Positions 6,827 to 14,478 of a DNA stretch of 15,277 nucleotides are shown here, in pieces. The stretch covers positions 1-15,277 of the forward strand of contig DLBG01000091.1 of assembly GCA_002494135.1 (NCBI GenBank), written 5' to 3'. The notes beneath the pieces were generated by a model. It had not been told where the DNA came from. It ran no database searches and worked only from the letters and a program-made list of their open reading frames with translations. The stretch's first letter is position 1; each line of letters opens with the position of its first letter. Position numbers and translations under genes: made by a program. The stretch is from Lachnospiraceae bacterium UBA7027 (GTDB lineage: Bacteria; Bacillota; Clostridia; Lachnospirales; Lachnospiraceae).

Positions 6827-7984
6827 ATGGGCTGGCTTGTTTTTATTGTATTAATTGTGATTTGTGTTGTATTTACCATACTGGGACTGAAACTGTGTGT
6901 CGCGCTTGCTGATATGCTGGGCATTGACCATGAGAACATTCCGCGTAAAACGTTTGCGCCAAACGGCATCTATTTGGGTTCCATAATCGGACTTCTTGTC
7001 CTGGTGCTTGCGAAAAATGCCATTGTGGGACTGATTGCCGGACTTGCGTCGGGACTGCTCATTTTTGTAATCATCTTTTTTATCGAAGTAGCGATTACCA
7101 AAGCGACCCGTCCGCTTACGGATAAAATCGAAGAAAAGCTCACGGGTGCGTTTGAAAAGTCAAAGCCAAAAGCGGAAGCGACCGGCGAATTAACTCCCCT
7201 GGAGCGTATCGCCAGAGAAGAAGCAGCGAAGGAAAAGGCCGCAAGTGAGAACCGGCTCCTGGCGGAAGGCGGCTGGCGCTGTGAAAAATGCGGCAAGGTA
7301 AATGTAGCGTCCCTGGGATTCTGCGCCTGCGGTACATCCAGAGGTGAGAGTAAGAAAATGGCAGAGGAGCGTATCCGTCAACGCGAGGAGATGCAATGCA
7401 GGGCCGTTTCGGCAGCATCCGGGGAACCGATTGACGGCACATTTTTTGAAGAAAAAAAGGCTTCCGGTTCAAATGAACCCCCTGCCGTAAACATATCCCC
7501 AGCCGTAAACACGGCTTCCCGGCCTCTCATTAACCTGGACGATTATGATTTAAGCATCCTGGATGAGAAACTGGAAGGAAGCATGTGGAGATGCCTTAAG
7601 TGCCGGACCGTGAACCCGAGGGTGGTTTCCACCTGCAGGTGCGGTTACACATACGATCAGAATGATCAAACAATCAAACGGATCCGGGCCGAACGGGAAC
7701 GACAGTTAAAAGCGCAGAAAGAAGAACAGCAAAGTAAAATCGCCGAGGCGGACCGGCAGATTCTTAAGCGTTTTCAAAAATTCGGAATCGACAATCCGAC
7801 TGCGGAACAGAAAACCATCGTAAGATTACTGACACAGTCGAAGGAGGGGATGACGATGGCGGAGATTTGCCACAAACTGCCCAGAAGCGCAGACCTTAAA
7901 ACATATCAAAAGATTGTGGAAGAGATGACTGCTGCGAGCGTGATTGAGACTGATGCAAACGGAAAATATAAAATCACGGACTGA
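6827..7984 (+). CDS. Membrane protein with two zinc ribbons and a winged-helix-like tail
   Basis: 385 aa. The ATG directly follows the previous stop, and a G-rich site (AGGGGG) lies inside that gene's end, so translation is probably coupled. Membrane segments lie at about 2-26 and 48-90. The Glu/Lys-rich region at 100-148 is likely helical. Two matching Cys4 ribbons follow: C152, C155, C166, C168 and C256, C259, C270, C272. Both have the pattern W-[RC]-C-x2-C-x10-C-x-C-G. Residues about 310-385 look like a winged-helix domain: helical segments around AEQKTIVRLL and MAEICHKL, then a wing-like VIETDANGKYKITD. A membrane-tethered sensor or regulator would fit, but DNA binding is inference. The N-terminal part is not recognised. 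Confidence 0.82.
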   Translation: MGWLVFIVLIVICVVFTILGLKLCVALADMLGIDHENIPRKTFAPNGIYLGSIIGLLVLVLAKNAIVGLIAGLASGLLIFVIIFFIEVAITKATRPLTDKIEEKLTGAFEKSKPKAEATGELTPLERIAREEAAKEKAASENRLLAEGGWRCEKCGKVNVASLGFCACGTSRGESKKMAEERIRQREEMQCRAVSAASGEPIDGTFFEEKKASGSNEPPAVNISPAVNTASRPLINLDDYDLSILDEKLEGSMWRCLKCRTVNPRVVSTCRCGYTYDQNDQTIKRIRAERERQLKAQKEEQQSKIAEADRQILKRFQKFGIDNPTAEQKTIVRLLTQSKEGMTMAEICHKLPRSADLKTYQKIVEEMTAASVIETDANGKYKITD

Positions 7985-8020
7985 GAAAAGCTTCACGGGG
8001 GAATGTAAGAGGGGCGGAAT

Positions 8021-9094
8021 ATGAATTCGGATAAAACAAAAAAATGGGTTCTTCCGGTAATTCTGGGGGCAGCTGGTTTGCTGTTGCTTGCCGGTGTCCT
8101 TGTATTTCTGACAGTAATTCGTCCGAAAATGCAGGTGGAAAAGCATTTACAAGCCGGAGAAGAGTATCATGCCGGGGAGGATGACGAAAACGCAATCCTA
8201 TCCTACAAGGCGATGCTTGAAATCGATCCGAAAAACGAACGTGCCTATCTTGACCTTGCGGATGCCTATGAGAGTCTTGCAGATAAGTATCTGGAAGAGA
8301 AAATGCCGGACGAAGGGGTTCAGACGTTTCAGGAAGGAATCGAATGCATCAGAGCGGGCGCTTCGGCAACCGGTTCCGCTCAGGTCAGGGAACGGTTAAC
8401 GGCGTTTATCGGAAAAGAAACGGATTTCTACGAAAAGGCAGACCGGGTTCGCATCGTAATCGAAATGGAAAAGATTGCAGCCGGCCTTCAGCCTGTTATG
8501 GATCAGATCGGGGAACTTGCCTATGCCGGCAAATGGGATGAAGTATTCGAGTACATGAAATCGGAAGAATACGAGGATTTCCTGAAAGAGAAAGAAAAAC
8601 TGGAAGATAAATGGATTTTTAAAACCAAGCGCGGTCAGATCGGATTTTATAAGGTAAACAGTGAAAAATACGGCAAATATATGCTGTATTTCGGCTACTA
8701 TACCGCAGACGGCAAAAGGGACGGCAAGGGAGACTGGTTCGGTTCCTATTGCGGAAACAACTATCATGCTCAGGGATACTGGGTGGAAGATGTGCCTCAG
8801 GGGTACTGGAAAATCAAAGAATGGAACGGAGATTTAAACTTACGAGTCGATTACCGTGCCATCACCGGAAATGTGGTGGACGGGCTGCTGGACGGCGATG
8901 TGGAATGGTCCTTTAATTACAATGACGGCATGGGTCTGCTCATGAGAAGATGTGTTTTCGATCACGGCAAATGGGTAGTTACCGGCCCCGATAAGGAAGG
9001 AAACTACACCAGCGCCGCGGGAAGAGACAAGGGGTTATACCTTTCCCCCGAGGAAATAGAGCAAATCGTAGGACTCGTGGGATATACCGAATAG
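8021..9094 (+). CDS. Membrane-anchored TPR protein with MORN-like repeats
   Basis: 357 aa, preceded by GAGGGGCGG and 36 bp after the zinc-ribbon gene, so in the same operon. A single N-terminal membrane helix (about 9-33) follows a short positive stretch, so the rest is probably outside the membrane. Residues about 40-110 form two tetratricopeptide-like helix pairs (AGEEYHAGEDDENAILSYKA, then AYLDLADAYESLADKYLEE). After a helical linker, the C-terminal part (from about 195) is beta-rich with repeated glycine and aromatic residues. DGKRDGKGDW near 229 and VVDGLLDGDVEW near 284 resemble MORN repeat cores. TPR domains usually bind protein partners, and here these may be the two membrane proteins encoded upstream. 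No enzyme motif was seen. Confidence 0.83.
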   Translation: MNSDKTKKWVLPVILGAAGLLLLAGVLVFLTVIRPKMQVEKHLQAGEEYHAGEDDENAILSYKAMLEIDPKNERAYLDLADAYESLADKYLEEKMPDEGVQTFQEGIECIRAGASATGSAQVRERLTAFIGKETDFYEKADRVRIVIEMEKIAAGLQPVMDQIGELAYAGKWDEVFEYMKSEEYEDFLKEKEKLEDKWIFKTKRGQIGFYKVNSEKYGKYMLYFGYYTADGKRDGKGDWFGSYCGNNYHAQGYWVEDVPQGYWKIKEWNGDLNLRVDYRAITGNVVDGLLDGDVEWSFNYNDGMGLLMRRCVFDHGKWVVTGPDKEGNYTSAAGRDKGLYLSPEEIEQIVGLVGYTE

Positions 9095-9099
9095 TTTTT

Positions 9100-10251
9100 T
9101 CACTCCTTTACCGGATTATATTCGGTAAAGGTGACCACATCATTGTTTTCAAATGACGGGTGTTCTTTTAGTTTCTTAAGATACGTATCGAAGAATTCCA
9201 GATGAATCCGGCAAACCGTATTATGGGCAACGTTCGGGTCCAGACCGCCGACCATGGATTTCATTGGTATAACATGTTTAAAATCAGTGAATCCGACGTG
9301 CTGCATGTCCCGGACTATCGCGTGATAGGCGACGGCTTTGTTTATGAGAAATGCCACTGTTACCGTGGTTTTGTTCGGGTCACAGTTTAGCTGCAGAAAT
9401 GGAACGGTCATTGTTTTTTCCCCGTGATTACCGAAGAGGGCGCCGTCTATGTTGATTCCGCAGACGAAGGTTTCAGGTTCCTCTTCGCAAAGGGCAAATC
9501 CGGTCAGGCCGCCCATCGAATGACCGCTCACACCGATTCCGGACTCAAAATCAATCAGATCGGTATGGTTTTCTTTTAAGTATCTGAGCGCAGCTTCCGT
9601 ATCGAGTTTCCACTCCGGAATTCGATCAATAATAAAACGGTTGTATTTTTTTTGTATGGCATCAAACCTTGCCCACAATTCTTCATTTGTTCCCCTGGCT
9701 TTCGTCATTTTTTTCAATGCAAGGATGGAAGGAATCATCGGAGAGTAGCACTTTGACCGGATTCCTTTCGCCATCCTGTATGTGGTTCCGTCCTTTAATT
9801 CGGTTATCATTCCCTCGTACGGATGACCGACGGATGCAATGACATAGCCGTGAGATGCCAGCTCCGTCAAAAGAAAAGAATGCACGTCAGGAAGTGACCC
9901 GTAGCCGTGGTTGAAGAGAATCAGCGGGAAACGCTTATTCGGAATGAAGGGAGCATTCTCAAAGCACTCGGAGCGATTTTTTCCTTCCTGTTCCATTTTT
10001 TCATAATTAAGCGGAACAAAATAATTCTTTTTTATTACCAGCATCTCATTTTTACTTAAATACCGGGCTTTGGGGAGTCCTTCTACGGATTTTTTCGCAA
10101 CGGGATAATATACGCGGACGGGAATGCTTCGCATTGTGCCGGGGGCACAGTACATGGTCTCTTCGCGGTCATTGTATACGGTATAGGTAAAAGTACCCAC
10201 TGCATATTCTCCGGTCGGTACAGGTGTTTTTACAGGTTCTTTTTTACTCAT
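9100..10251 (-). CDS. Alpha/beta hydrolase, PAF-acetylhydrolase-like
   Basis: 383 aa. The start at 10251 is chosen because GGAGG lies 8 bases upstream; the frame continues back to a TTG and another ATG that lie on or too near this site. The nucleophile elbow is GHSMGG with Ser245. FNHGYG (113-118) matches the oxyanion-hole segment of platelet-activating-factor acetylhydrolases (PF03403). The candidate acid is Asp269 in INIDGALF, and the candidate base is His318 in QHVGFTDF. No signal peptide is seen, so it is probably cytosolic. Members hydrolyse short-chain esters of phospholipids or similar substrates; the substrate here is unknown. The ATG overlaps the TetR stop by 8 nt (ATGAGTAA), so the two are co-translated. 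The regulator probably controls this enzyme. A polyester- or dienelactone-type hydrolase is the main alternative. Confidence 0.9.
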   Translation of the reverse strand: MSKKEPVKTPVPTGEYAVGTFTYTVYNDREETMYCAPGTMRSIPVRVYYPVAKKSVEGLPKARYLSKNEMLVIKKNYFVPLNYEKMEQEGKNRSECFENAPFIPNKRFPLILFNHGYGSLPDVHSFLLTELASHGYVIASVGHPYEGMITELKDGTTYRMAKGIRSKCYSPMIPSILALKKMTKARGTNEELWARFDAIQKKYNRFIIDRIPEWKLDTEAALRYLKENHTDLIDFESGIGVSGHSMGGLTGFALCEEEPETFVCGINIDGALFGNHGEKTMTVPFLQLNCDPNKTTVTVAFLINKAVAYHAIVRDMQHVGFTDFKHVIPMKSMVGGLDPNVAHNTVCRIHLEFFDTYLKKLKEHPSFENNDVVTFTEYNPVKE

Positions 10252-10912
10252 CGACATTTCCTCCAAGCAATAAAATGACCGATTTGGCGAGTGTACGAAA
10301 CAGCGGACGCGGTTTCACTTCCGTTCCGGGAACTCCGGTCCCGTAACAGGAACTTAAGATGCAAAGTTTTTCTATGCCGGTAATGGACGAAGACACAAAA
10401 AGCATCATTTCTTCCAAAGAACATTTCATCCGGTATCCCTGCTTTTTGGCTCCTTCAAGCATTTTCGGCAGCAGGTCCAAACCGAGTCTTTCCAGATTCC
10501 CCTTTCCCTCGACACCGGATAAGATCCGCTTCATCCGTTCGGGATTGTTGATTGCCATGACACCGAAATCAAAATTGATTTTCTGGATATCCATCAGATG
10601 TTCTTCCATGATGTCCGCAATGGTGTCATAGATGCGATAAATGTTTTCTTCAAAGGAACCGTTGGCCTCGTTTGCCAGACTCATGATACGGTCATAGGCC
10701 CCGTAGTCTGTGCGGACTTTCTTTACCATGTCCGTCAGGATTTCATCAAGGCCGTCGTAGTAGCGATAGATGGCTCCCATGGACATGCCGGTTTCGGCGA
10801 TTACGTCGGAGATGGTTACGGTATCTACCGGCTTTCTTAAGCAGACCTTGTAGGCTGCGTCCACAATCATTTGTTTCTTCTGTTCAATGTATTCCGGAGT
10901 AACTTTCGGCAT
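10244..10912 (-). CDS. TetR-family transcriptional regulator
   Basis: 222 aa, the usual length. The N-terminal helix-turn-helix at about 33-52 (TISDVIAETGMSMGAIYRYY) is the classic TetR DNA-binding signature. The C-terminal 160 residues are helical and variable, as expected for a ligand-binding dimer domain; the ligand cannot be read from the sequence. GGAAGGGA upstream is an acceptable ribosome binding site. The gene is the first of a two-gene operon with the downstream hydrolase, with which it overlaps by 8 nt. A nested palindrome overlapping its promoter suggests autorepression, relieved perhaps by the hydrolase substrate or product. Confidence 0.93.
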   Translation of the reverse strand: MPKVTPEYIEQKKQMIVDAAYKVCLRKPVDTVTISDVIAETGMSMGAIYRYYDGLDEILTDMVKKVRTDYGAYDRIMSLANEANGSFEENIYRIYDTIADIMEEHLMDIQKINFDFGVMAINNPERMKRILSGVEGKGNLERLGLDLLPKMLEGAKKQGYRMKCSLEEMMLFVSSSITGIEKLCILSSCYGTGVPGTEVKPRPLFRTLAKSVILLLGGNVDE

Positions 10913-10932
10913 TTGATTCTTCCCTTCCGTTA

Positions 10933-10991
10933 ATGAAAATTCATCCGTACTATAAAAGTGAAACAGACTTCATTTAATGAATCTTGTTTCA
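10933..10991 (-). promoter_or_regulatory. Promoter and nested palindromic operator of the TetR operon
   Basis: A 33-bp palindrome at 10959-10991 has outer arms TGAAACA and TGTTTCA and an inner 13-bp palindrome TTCATTTAATGAA. The two parts are separated by 3 bp on each side. On the minus strand a -10 candidate TATAGT lies at 10949-10954, just downstream, so a bound regulator would cover the -35 region. A second small palindrome, ATGAAAATTCAT (10933-10944), repeats the inner half-site between the promoter and the gene. This layout is typical of TetR autoregulation. No good -35 match was seen. Confidence 0.7.
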
Positions 10992-11052
10992 TTTTAATAA
11001 GCCGGGCGTGATGTGTCAATAGAAAATTCAACGGTTCGAAAGCATGCGGATA

Positions 11053-11061
11053 TGGTATAAT
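11053..11061 (+). promoter_or_regulatory. Extended -10 promoter candidate
   Basis: TGGTATAAT matches an extended -10 element; no convincing -35 box lies 15-18 bp upstream. It sits just before the GGDEF remnant and may now serve to transcribe the metallopeptidase gene that starts about 410 bases downstream. Confidence 0.5.
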
Positions 11062-11076
11062 AAAAAAAACGTTTAA

Positions 11077-11445
11077 ATCCCGAAGACTCCGGAGGAACTG
11101 CAGGCGTTTGACACATACATCAGTTACACCTACGGCGGCGACGGGTTTATGGTTATTTTCCCGGAGATTTCCGAGGAAGATTTTAAGGAACTGCTGGATC
11201 GAACGATAAAACAGTTAGAGGAGATTTATCTGGACAATCAGAGCATGCCGGTTCATTTCTCGGCGGGATACGTGTACGGATAAAGCATCCTGTACGATGA
11301 TCTGCATCTGATGTTAAGGTCTGCGGATCAGCTTTTGTACACGGCAAAAAAGACCGGAAAGAATTCGTTTATCGGAGAAGAATACGTAAGAGAAGAGGCG
11401 GAGAAAATAGAAAAACGCGAGGAAGAAGCCTTTCGACAGGGATAG
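11077..11445 (+). pseudogene. Decayed diguanylate cyclase (GGDEF) fragment
   Basis: One frame encodes YGGDGFMVIFPEISEEDF (motif at 11131-11148), then HFSAGYVYG, a TAA at 11281-11283, and after it LRSADQLLYTAKKTGKNSF. Together these match the second half of a GGDEF domain: the signature loop, the conserved S-x-G strand, and the [RS]-AD-x-x-LY-x-AK-x-x-G-[KR]-N end. The signature is GGDGF instead of GG[DE]EF. The first half of the domain, with its metal- and substrate-binding Asp and Asn residues, is absent, and an in-frame TAA lies at 11074. There is no valid start. The gene is thus truncated and interrupted and cannot make cyclic di-GMP. The last part, up to TAG at 11443-11445, is a Glu/Arg-rich tail. 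Confidence 0.85.
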
Positions 11446-11473
11446 AAAATATTGTTTTTCTTAAGGAGAAATC

Positions 11474-13927
11474 ATGAAACATAAAAACTTGATGAATAAG
11501 GGAATCGCATGCGCCGTAAGTGTGCTGATGATTGCCGGACTGCTTACGGGATGTACCAAGGGCGGTGGAAGCAAAACCGAAGAGGGGAAAGATAATACGC
11601 TTCCGGTCAGAACAGCGGAAGAAGTACTGACGGATGTAATTGAAATTCCCGAGAGCGAATATGAGTACGGCAGCGAAGAACTTATTTATCTTGCCGGTGT
11701 AAAATCCGCCGCATATACGGCAAATGTGGAATATGCAATGTGTGATCTCGATGGTGACATGGCCTCGGAACTTTTTATAAGGGTAAACTCCGGCGACGAT
11801 GCGACAGTCGGTGTTTATGCCTGTGACGGTACGGACAATCAGGTGAAACTGATCGGAAAATACGAAGACGGAAAGGACGGATTTTTGTTGGAGCCTCAGG
11901 GGGCGCTCAAAGATGCCGTTAATGAGGTGAAGACCGGTACGGACACATACCTGCTTCACTGGGTGGAAGGAACACAATGGGCAGACGCTTCCGTTATCGG
12001 TGTGCCTTCCGTGACCGGCGACGTCGGGGTAAATACCGATTTCTATTTGTCTTCCAATTATGAGTGGCTGTCGGAAAAGCACGTCAGATACACGGGTGAC
12101 AGCGTTCTTGATTCGGGAAACGGCCAGCTTACGAATGAACGCAGAAAAGAGATGTTTGAAGACCGTGAAAAATATCAGGGCAAAGACATCCAGATTCTGC
12201 GGGATTATTATGACATGGCCACGGACTGGGAAAAGAGAAACAAAGAAGGCGTTGAGCCTGCAAAGAAGTATTTTGAGTCGATTGAAGAAATTAAAAGTCT
12301 CTCCGATATGACGGCATATCTTTCCGATCCGGAAAAAGATCCTTTCTGCAATTTTATGACTTTAAACGTCAATCTGAATACGGAAGACACCTCCGCATGG
12401 ATTCTTCAGATTGACGGGGATAATTTCTCCATTCTTTCACGTTATTACAATAATTCCGATGAGGAAGACATCAAACTCTACAGACAGGATTTTGATGCCC
12501 CCGTTACCTTGCTTTTGGAAAAAGCGGGGTATGAGAAAGACGAAATCGACAGGATGCTGGAAGAGACCTATTTACTGGAAAACGAACTGCTGAAAAGAGA
12601 CTGGCCTTCCGAAAATGAGGAGAACAGCGCTTTTTGCGGATACGTTTCTTTTGATGAGTTCACTTCCGCATGTAAGAACTTTCCTTTAAAGGAGATTTTA
12701 AACGCATACGGAATAAGCAAGGGAACCATAACGGCAACCTATCCCGAATACATGGATTATCTGGATGCATTCTATACGGAGGAGAATCTTTCCGTACTGA
12801 AATCCTATCTTTTAACCCATACCGCGTTTGCGGCATATGAGTATCTGGATGCGGAAATGAAGAATGCCCAGGGTATCTTTGAAAGTGAAAAAGAGCTCAT
12901 GGATGCATCCGCAGAGGATTACAAGAATGTCGTTCTCGAATACAAAGGATTATTCGGCGTTGCGGAGGAAAACGCATATATGACTTATTTCGTGGATGAA
13001 GAAGAACGCCGGGAAGTGATTGAGCTGTGCGAGGATATCCGTAACACCTATCGTGAAATTTTAAAAAATGAGGAATGGTTATCCGAAGAAGGAAAAACGG
13101 CTGCAATCGAAAAACTCGATAACATGTCCTTCTCCGTATACAGACCGGATCAGTTAATCGACTCTTCCTATCTTGCGGTTGACAAGGAGGTTTCCTTCCT
13201 GGACGCCTATGCAAAGGTTGTCGTAAACCAGAGAAAACACAATCTCGGCTTCGTGGGAAAACAGAGGGTGAAAGGTGACTGGCGCTATGACATCCGTTCC
13301 GAAATCGCCACCACTGTGGACAATGCGTTCTATTACGGAAGCTTTAACCAGTTCTTTATTTTAGCGGGCGGAGTGAACGAAAAGTCTTTCAGCTGCGATA
13401 TGAGTTTTGAGGAAAAAATCGGAAAACTCGGCGCCATTATCGGCCACGAACTGACTCACGGTTTTGATCCGCTGGGAATTCAGTATGACAAGGACGGCAA
13501 TATGGTGGTTACCGATGAGAATCCTTCCGGATGGCTTCCCGCACAGGATTACGATGCATTTAAGGAAAAGGCGGACAAACTTGCCGCATACTTTAACGCG
13601 ATTACACCGATTCCGTATTCATCCTGTGACGGAACCATAGTCTGGGGCGAAGCGGCCGCTGATATCGGCGGAATTACCATTGCCCTGAAAATGGCCGAAA
13701 CAAAGGATGACTTTGATTACGACAAGTTCTTCCGCGCATTTGCGGAAGTCTGGAAGACTCAGACATGTCTGGTCAACGAGCAGGGCGACATCTACAACGA
13801 ACACCCCTTAAGACATCTTCGTGTCAATACGGTCGTTTCCCAGTTTGATGAGTTTCAGAGTACTTACGGAATCAAAGAAGGCGACCTGATGTATGTATCA
13901 CCCGAAGAGAGGATTAATATTTGGTAG
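11474..13927 (+). CDS. M13-family zinc metallopeptidase lipoprotein
   Basis: 817 aa, preceded by AAGGAG at 7 bases. The signal peptide ends in a lipobox (LLTG before Cys27), so the protein is a lipoprotein on the outer face of the membrane. Residues about 28-175 form an extra N-terminal domain not usual in M13 enzymes, containing DLDGDMASEL, a calcium-loop-like or FG-GAP-like pattern. The M13 region starts near 177. It includes NAFYYGSFNQFF (from 617), the zinc motif HELTH (658-662), the third ligand in GEAAAD (E726, with D730), and the C-terminal HPLRHLRVN with a final NIW. Family members (neprilysin, PepO) cleave oligopeptides; here the likely role is digesting peptides outside the cell. 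The motif residues are intact, so it should be active. It lies 28 bp after the GGDEF remnant. Confidence 0.95.
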   Translation: MKHKNLMNKGIACAVSVLMIAGLLTGCTKGGGSKTEEGKDNTLPVRTAEEVLTDVIEIPESEYEYGSEELIYLAGVKSAAYTANVEYAMCDLDGDMASELFIRVNSGDDATVGVYACDGTDNQVKLIGKYEDGKDGFLLEPQGALKDAVNEVKTGTDTYLLHWVEGTQWADASVIGVPSVTGDVGVNTDFYLSSNYEWLSEKHVRYTGDSVLDSGNGQLTNERRKEMFEDREKYQGKDIQILRDYYDMATDWEKRNKEGVEPAKKYFESIEEIKSLSDMTAYLSDPEKDPFCNFMTLNVNLNTEDTSAWILQIDGDNFSILSRYYNNSDEEDIKLYRQDFDAPVTLLLEKAGYEKDEIDRMLEETYLLENELLKRDWPSENEENSAFCGYVSFDEFTSACKNFPLKEILNAYGISKGTITATYPEYMDYLDAFYTEENLSVLKSYLLTHTAFAAYEYLDAEMKNAQGIFESEKELMDASAEDYKNVVLEYKGLFGVAEENAYMTYFVDEEERREVIELCEDIRNTYREILKNEEWLSEEGKTAAIEKLDNMSFSVYRPDQLIDSSYLAVDKEVSFLDAYAKVVVNQRKHNLGFVGKQRVKGDWRYDIRSEIATTVDNAFYYGSFNQFFILAGGVNEKSFSCDMSFEEKIGKLGAIIGHELTHGFDPLGIQYDKDGNMVVTDENPSGWLPAQDYDAFKEKADKLAAYFNAITPIPYSSCDGTIVWGEAAADIGGITIALKMAETKDDFDYDKFFRAFAEVWKTQTCLVNEQGDIYNEHPLRHLRVNTVVSQFDEFQSTYGIKEGDLMYVSPEERINIW

Positions 13928-13965
13928 AAATAAGGCCGGAATTCTTCGTAAAGTAAGAAAAGGGT

Positions 13966-13994
13966 TTGCCAAAGAAGACCATTGGGGCTATAAT
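13966..13994 (+). promoter_or_regulatory. Sigma-A type promoter for the kinase-like operon
   Basis: TTGCCA at 13966-13971 and TATAAT at 13989-13994 are separated by 17 bp, which is near consensus. The first downstream gene starts at 14037. No clear terminator separates it from the metallopeptidase gene. Confidence 0.85.
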
Positions 13995-14036
13995 GTATAA
14001 GAAGTATCAGACTTTTTACCGTATGAAGGATAAAGT

Positions 14037-14447
14037 ATGAAAGAACTTACCCTTAAGGCCAAGGCGGACAATTTAAACAAAGTTCTTGCTTTTGTGGATG
14101 AAGAGCTGGAAATGAGCGGTTGTTCTCCGAAAGTACAGATGCAGATTGAAGTTGCGGTAGAAGAATTGTTTGTCAATATCGCAAGTTATGCATATGCTCC
14201 CAAGGAGGGTGATGCAACCCTGCGTTTGGAGGCGACGGACGATCCGCATGAAATCAGGATTACCTTTATGGATGAAGGCGTTCCGTACGATCCTTTGAAG
14301 AAGGAAGATCCCGATGTATCTCTGGCAGCGGATGAACGCCGTATCGGCGGATACGGAATCTACATTGTGAAGAAGACCATGGATGATGTGGTTTACGAGC
14401 ACAAGGACGGAAAGAATATCACAATGATTATCAAATCATTGGAATAA
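14037..14447 (+). CDS. RsbW-like ATP-binding protein (anti-sigma factor / serine kinase type)
   Basis: 136 aa, the usual length for this family. The GHKL-type ATPase motifs are intact: N-box EVAVEELFVNIASYAY (38-53, with Glu42, Glu43 and Asn47), DEG at 79-81 followed by YDP, and GGYGIYIVKKTMD (104-116). This is the pattern of RsbW and SpoIIAB, which bind a sigma factor and phosphorylate a STAS-domain antagonist. No sigma factor or STAS gene is beside it, so its partner is elsewhere or it acts in another way. AAGGAT precedes the start. A second gene follows 31 bp downstream in the same unit. The symbol is withheld because the specific target cannot be known. Confidence 0.88.
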   Translation: MKELTLKAKADNLNKVLAFVDEELEMSGCSPKVQMQIEVAVEELFVNIASYAYAPKEGDATLRLEATDDPHEIRITFMDEGVPYDPLKKEDPDVSLAADERRIGGYGIYIVKKTMDDVVYEHKDGKNITMIIKSLE

Positions 14448-14478
14448 TTGAATAAAAGAATCAGAGAGGTATGGAAGT

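Noticed and set aside
9105..9131. Hairpin CCTTTACCG / CGGTAAAGG after the TPR gene
   Set aside because: The stem is perfect, but no T-tract follows on either strand and it lies within the last codons of the convergent hydrolase gene. It may help stop transcription but does not meet the intrinsic-terminator pattern.
11369..12082. Minus-strand open frame of 237 codons opposite the metallopeptidase start
   Set aside because: It runs antisense to a gene with a clear signal peptide and family motifs, and its product shows no recognisable pattern.
13928..13965. Terminator after the metallopeptidase gene
   Set aside because: Only a weak 5-bp stem (TTCTT / AAGAA) was found, with no G+C stem and no T-tract.
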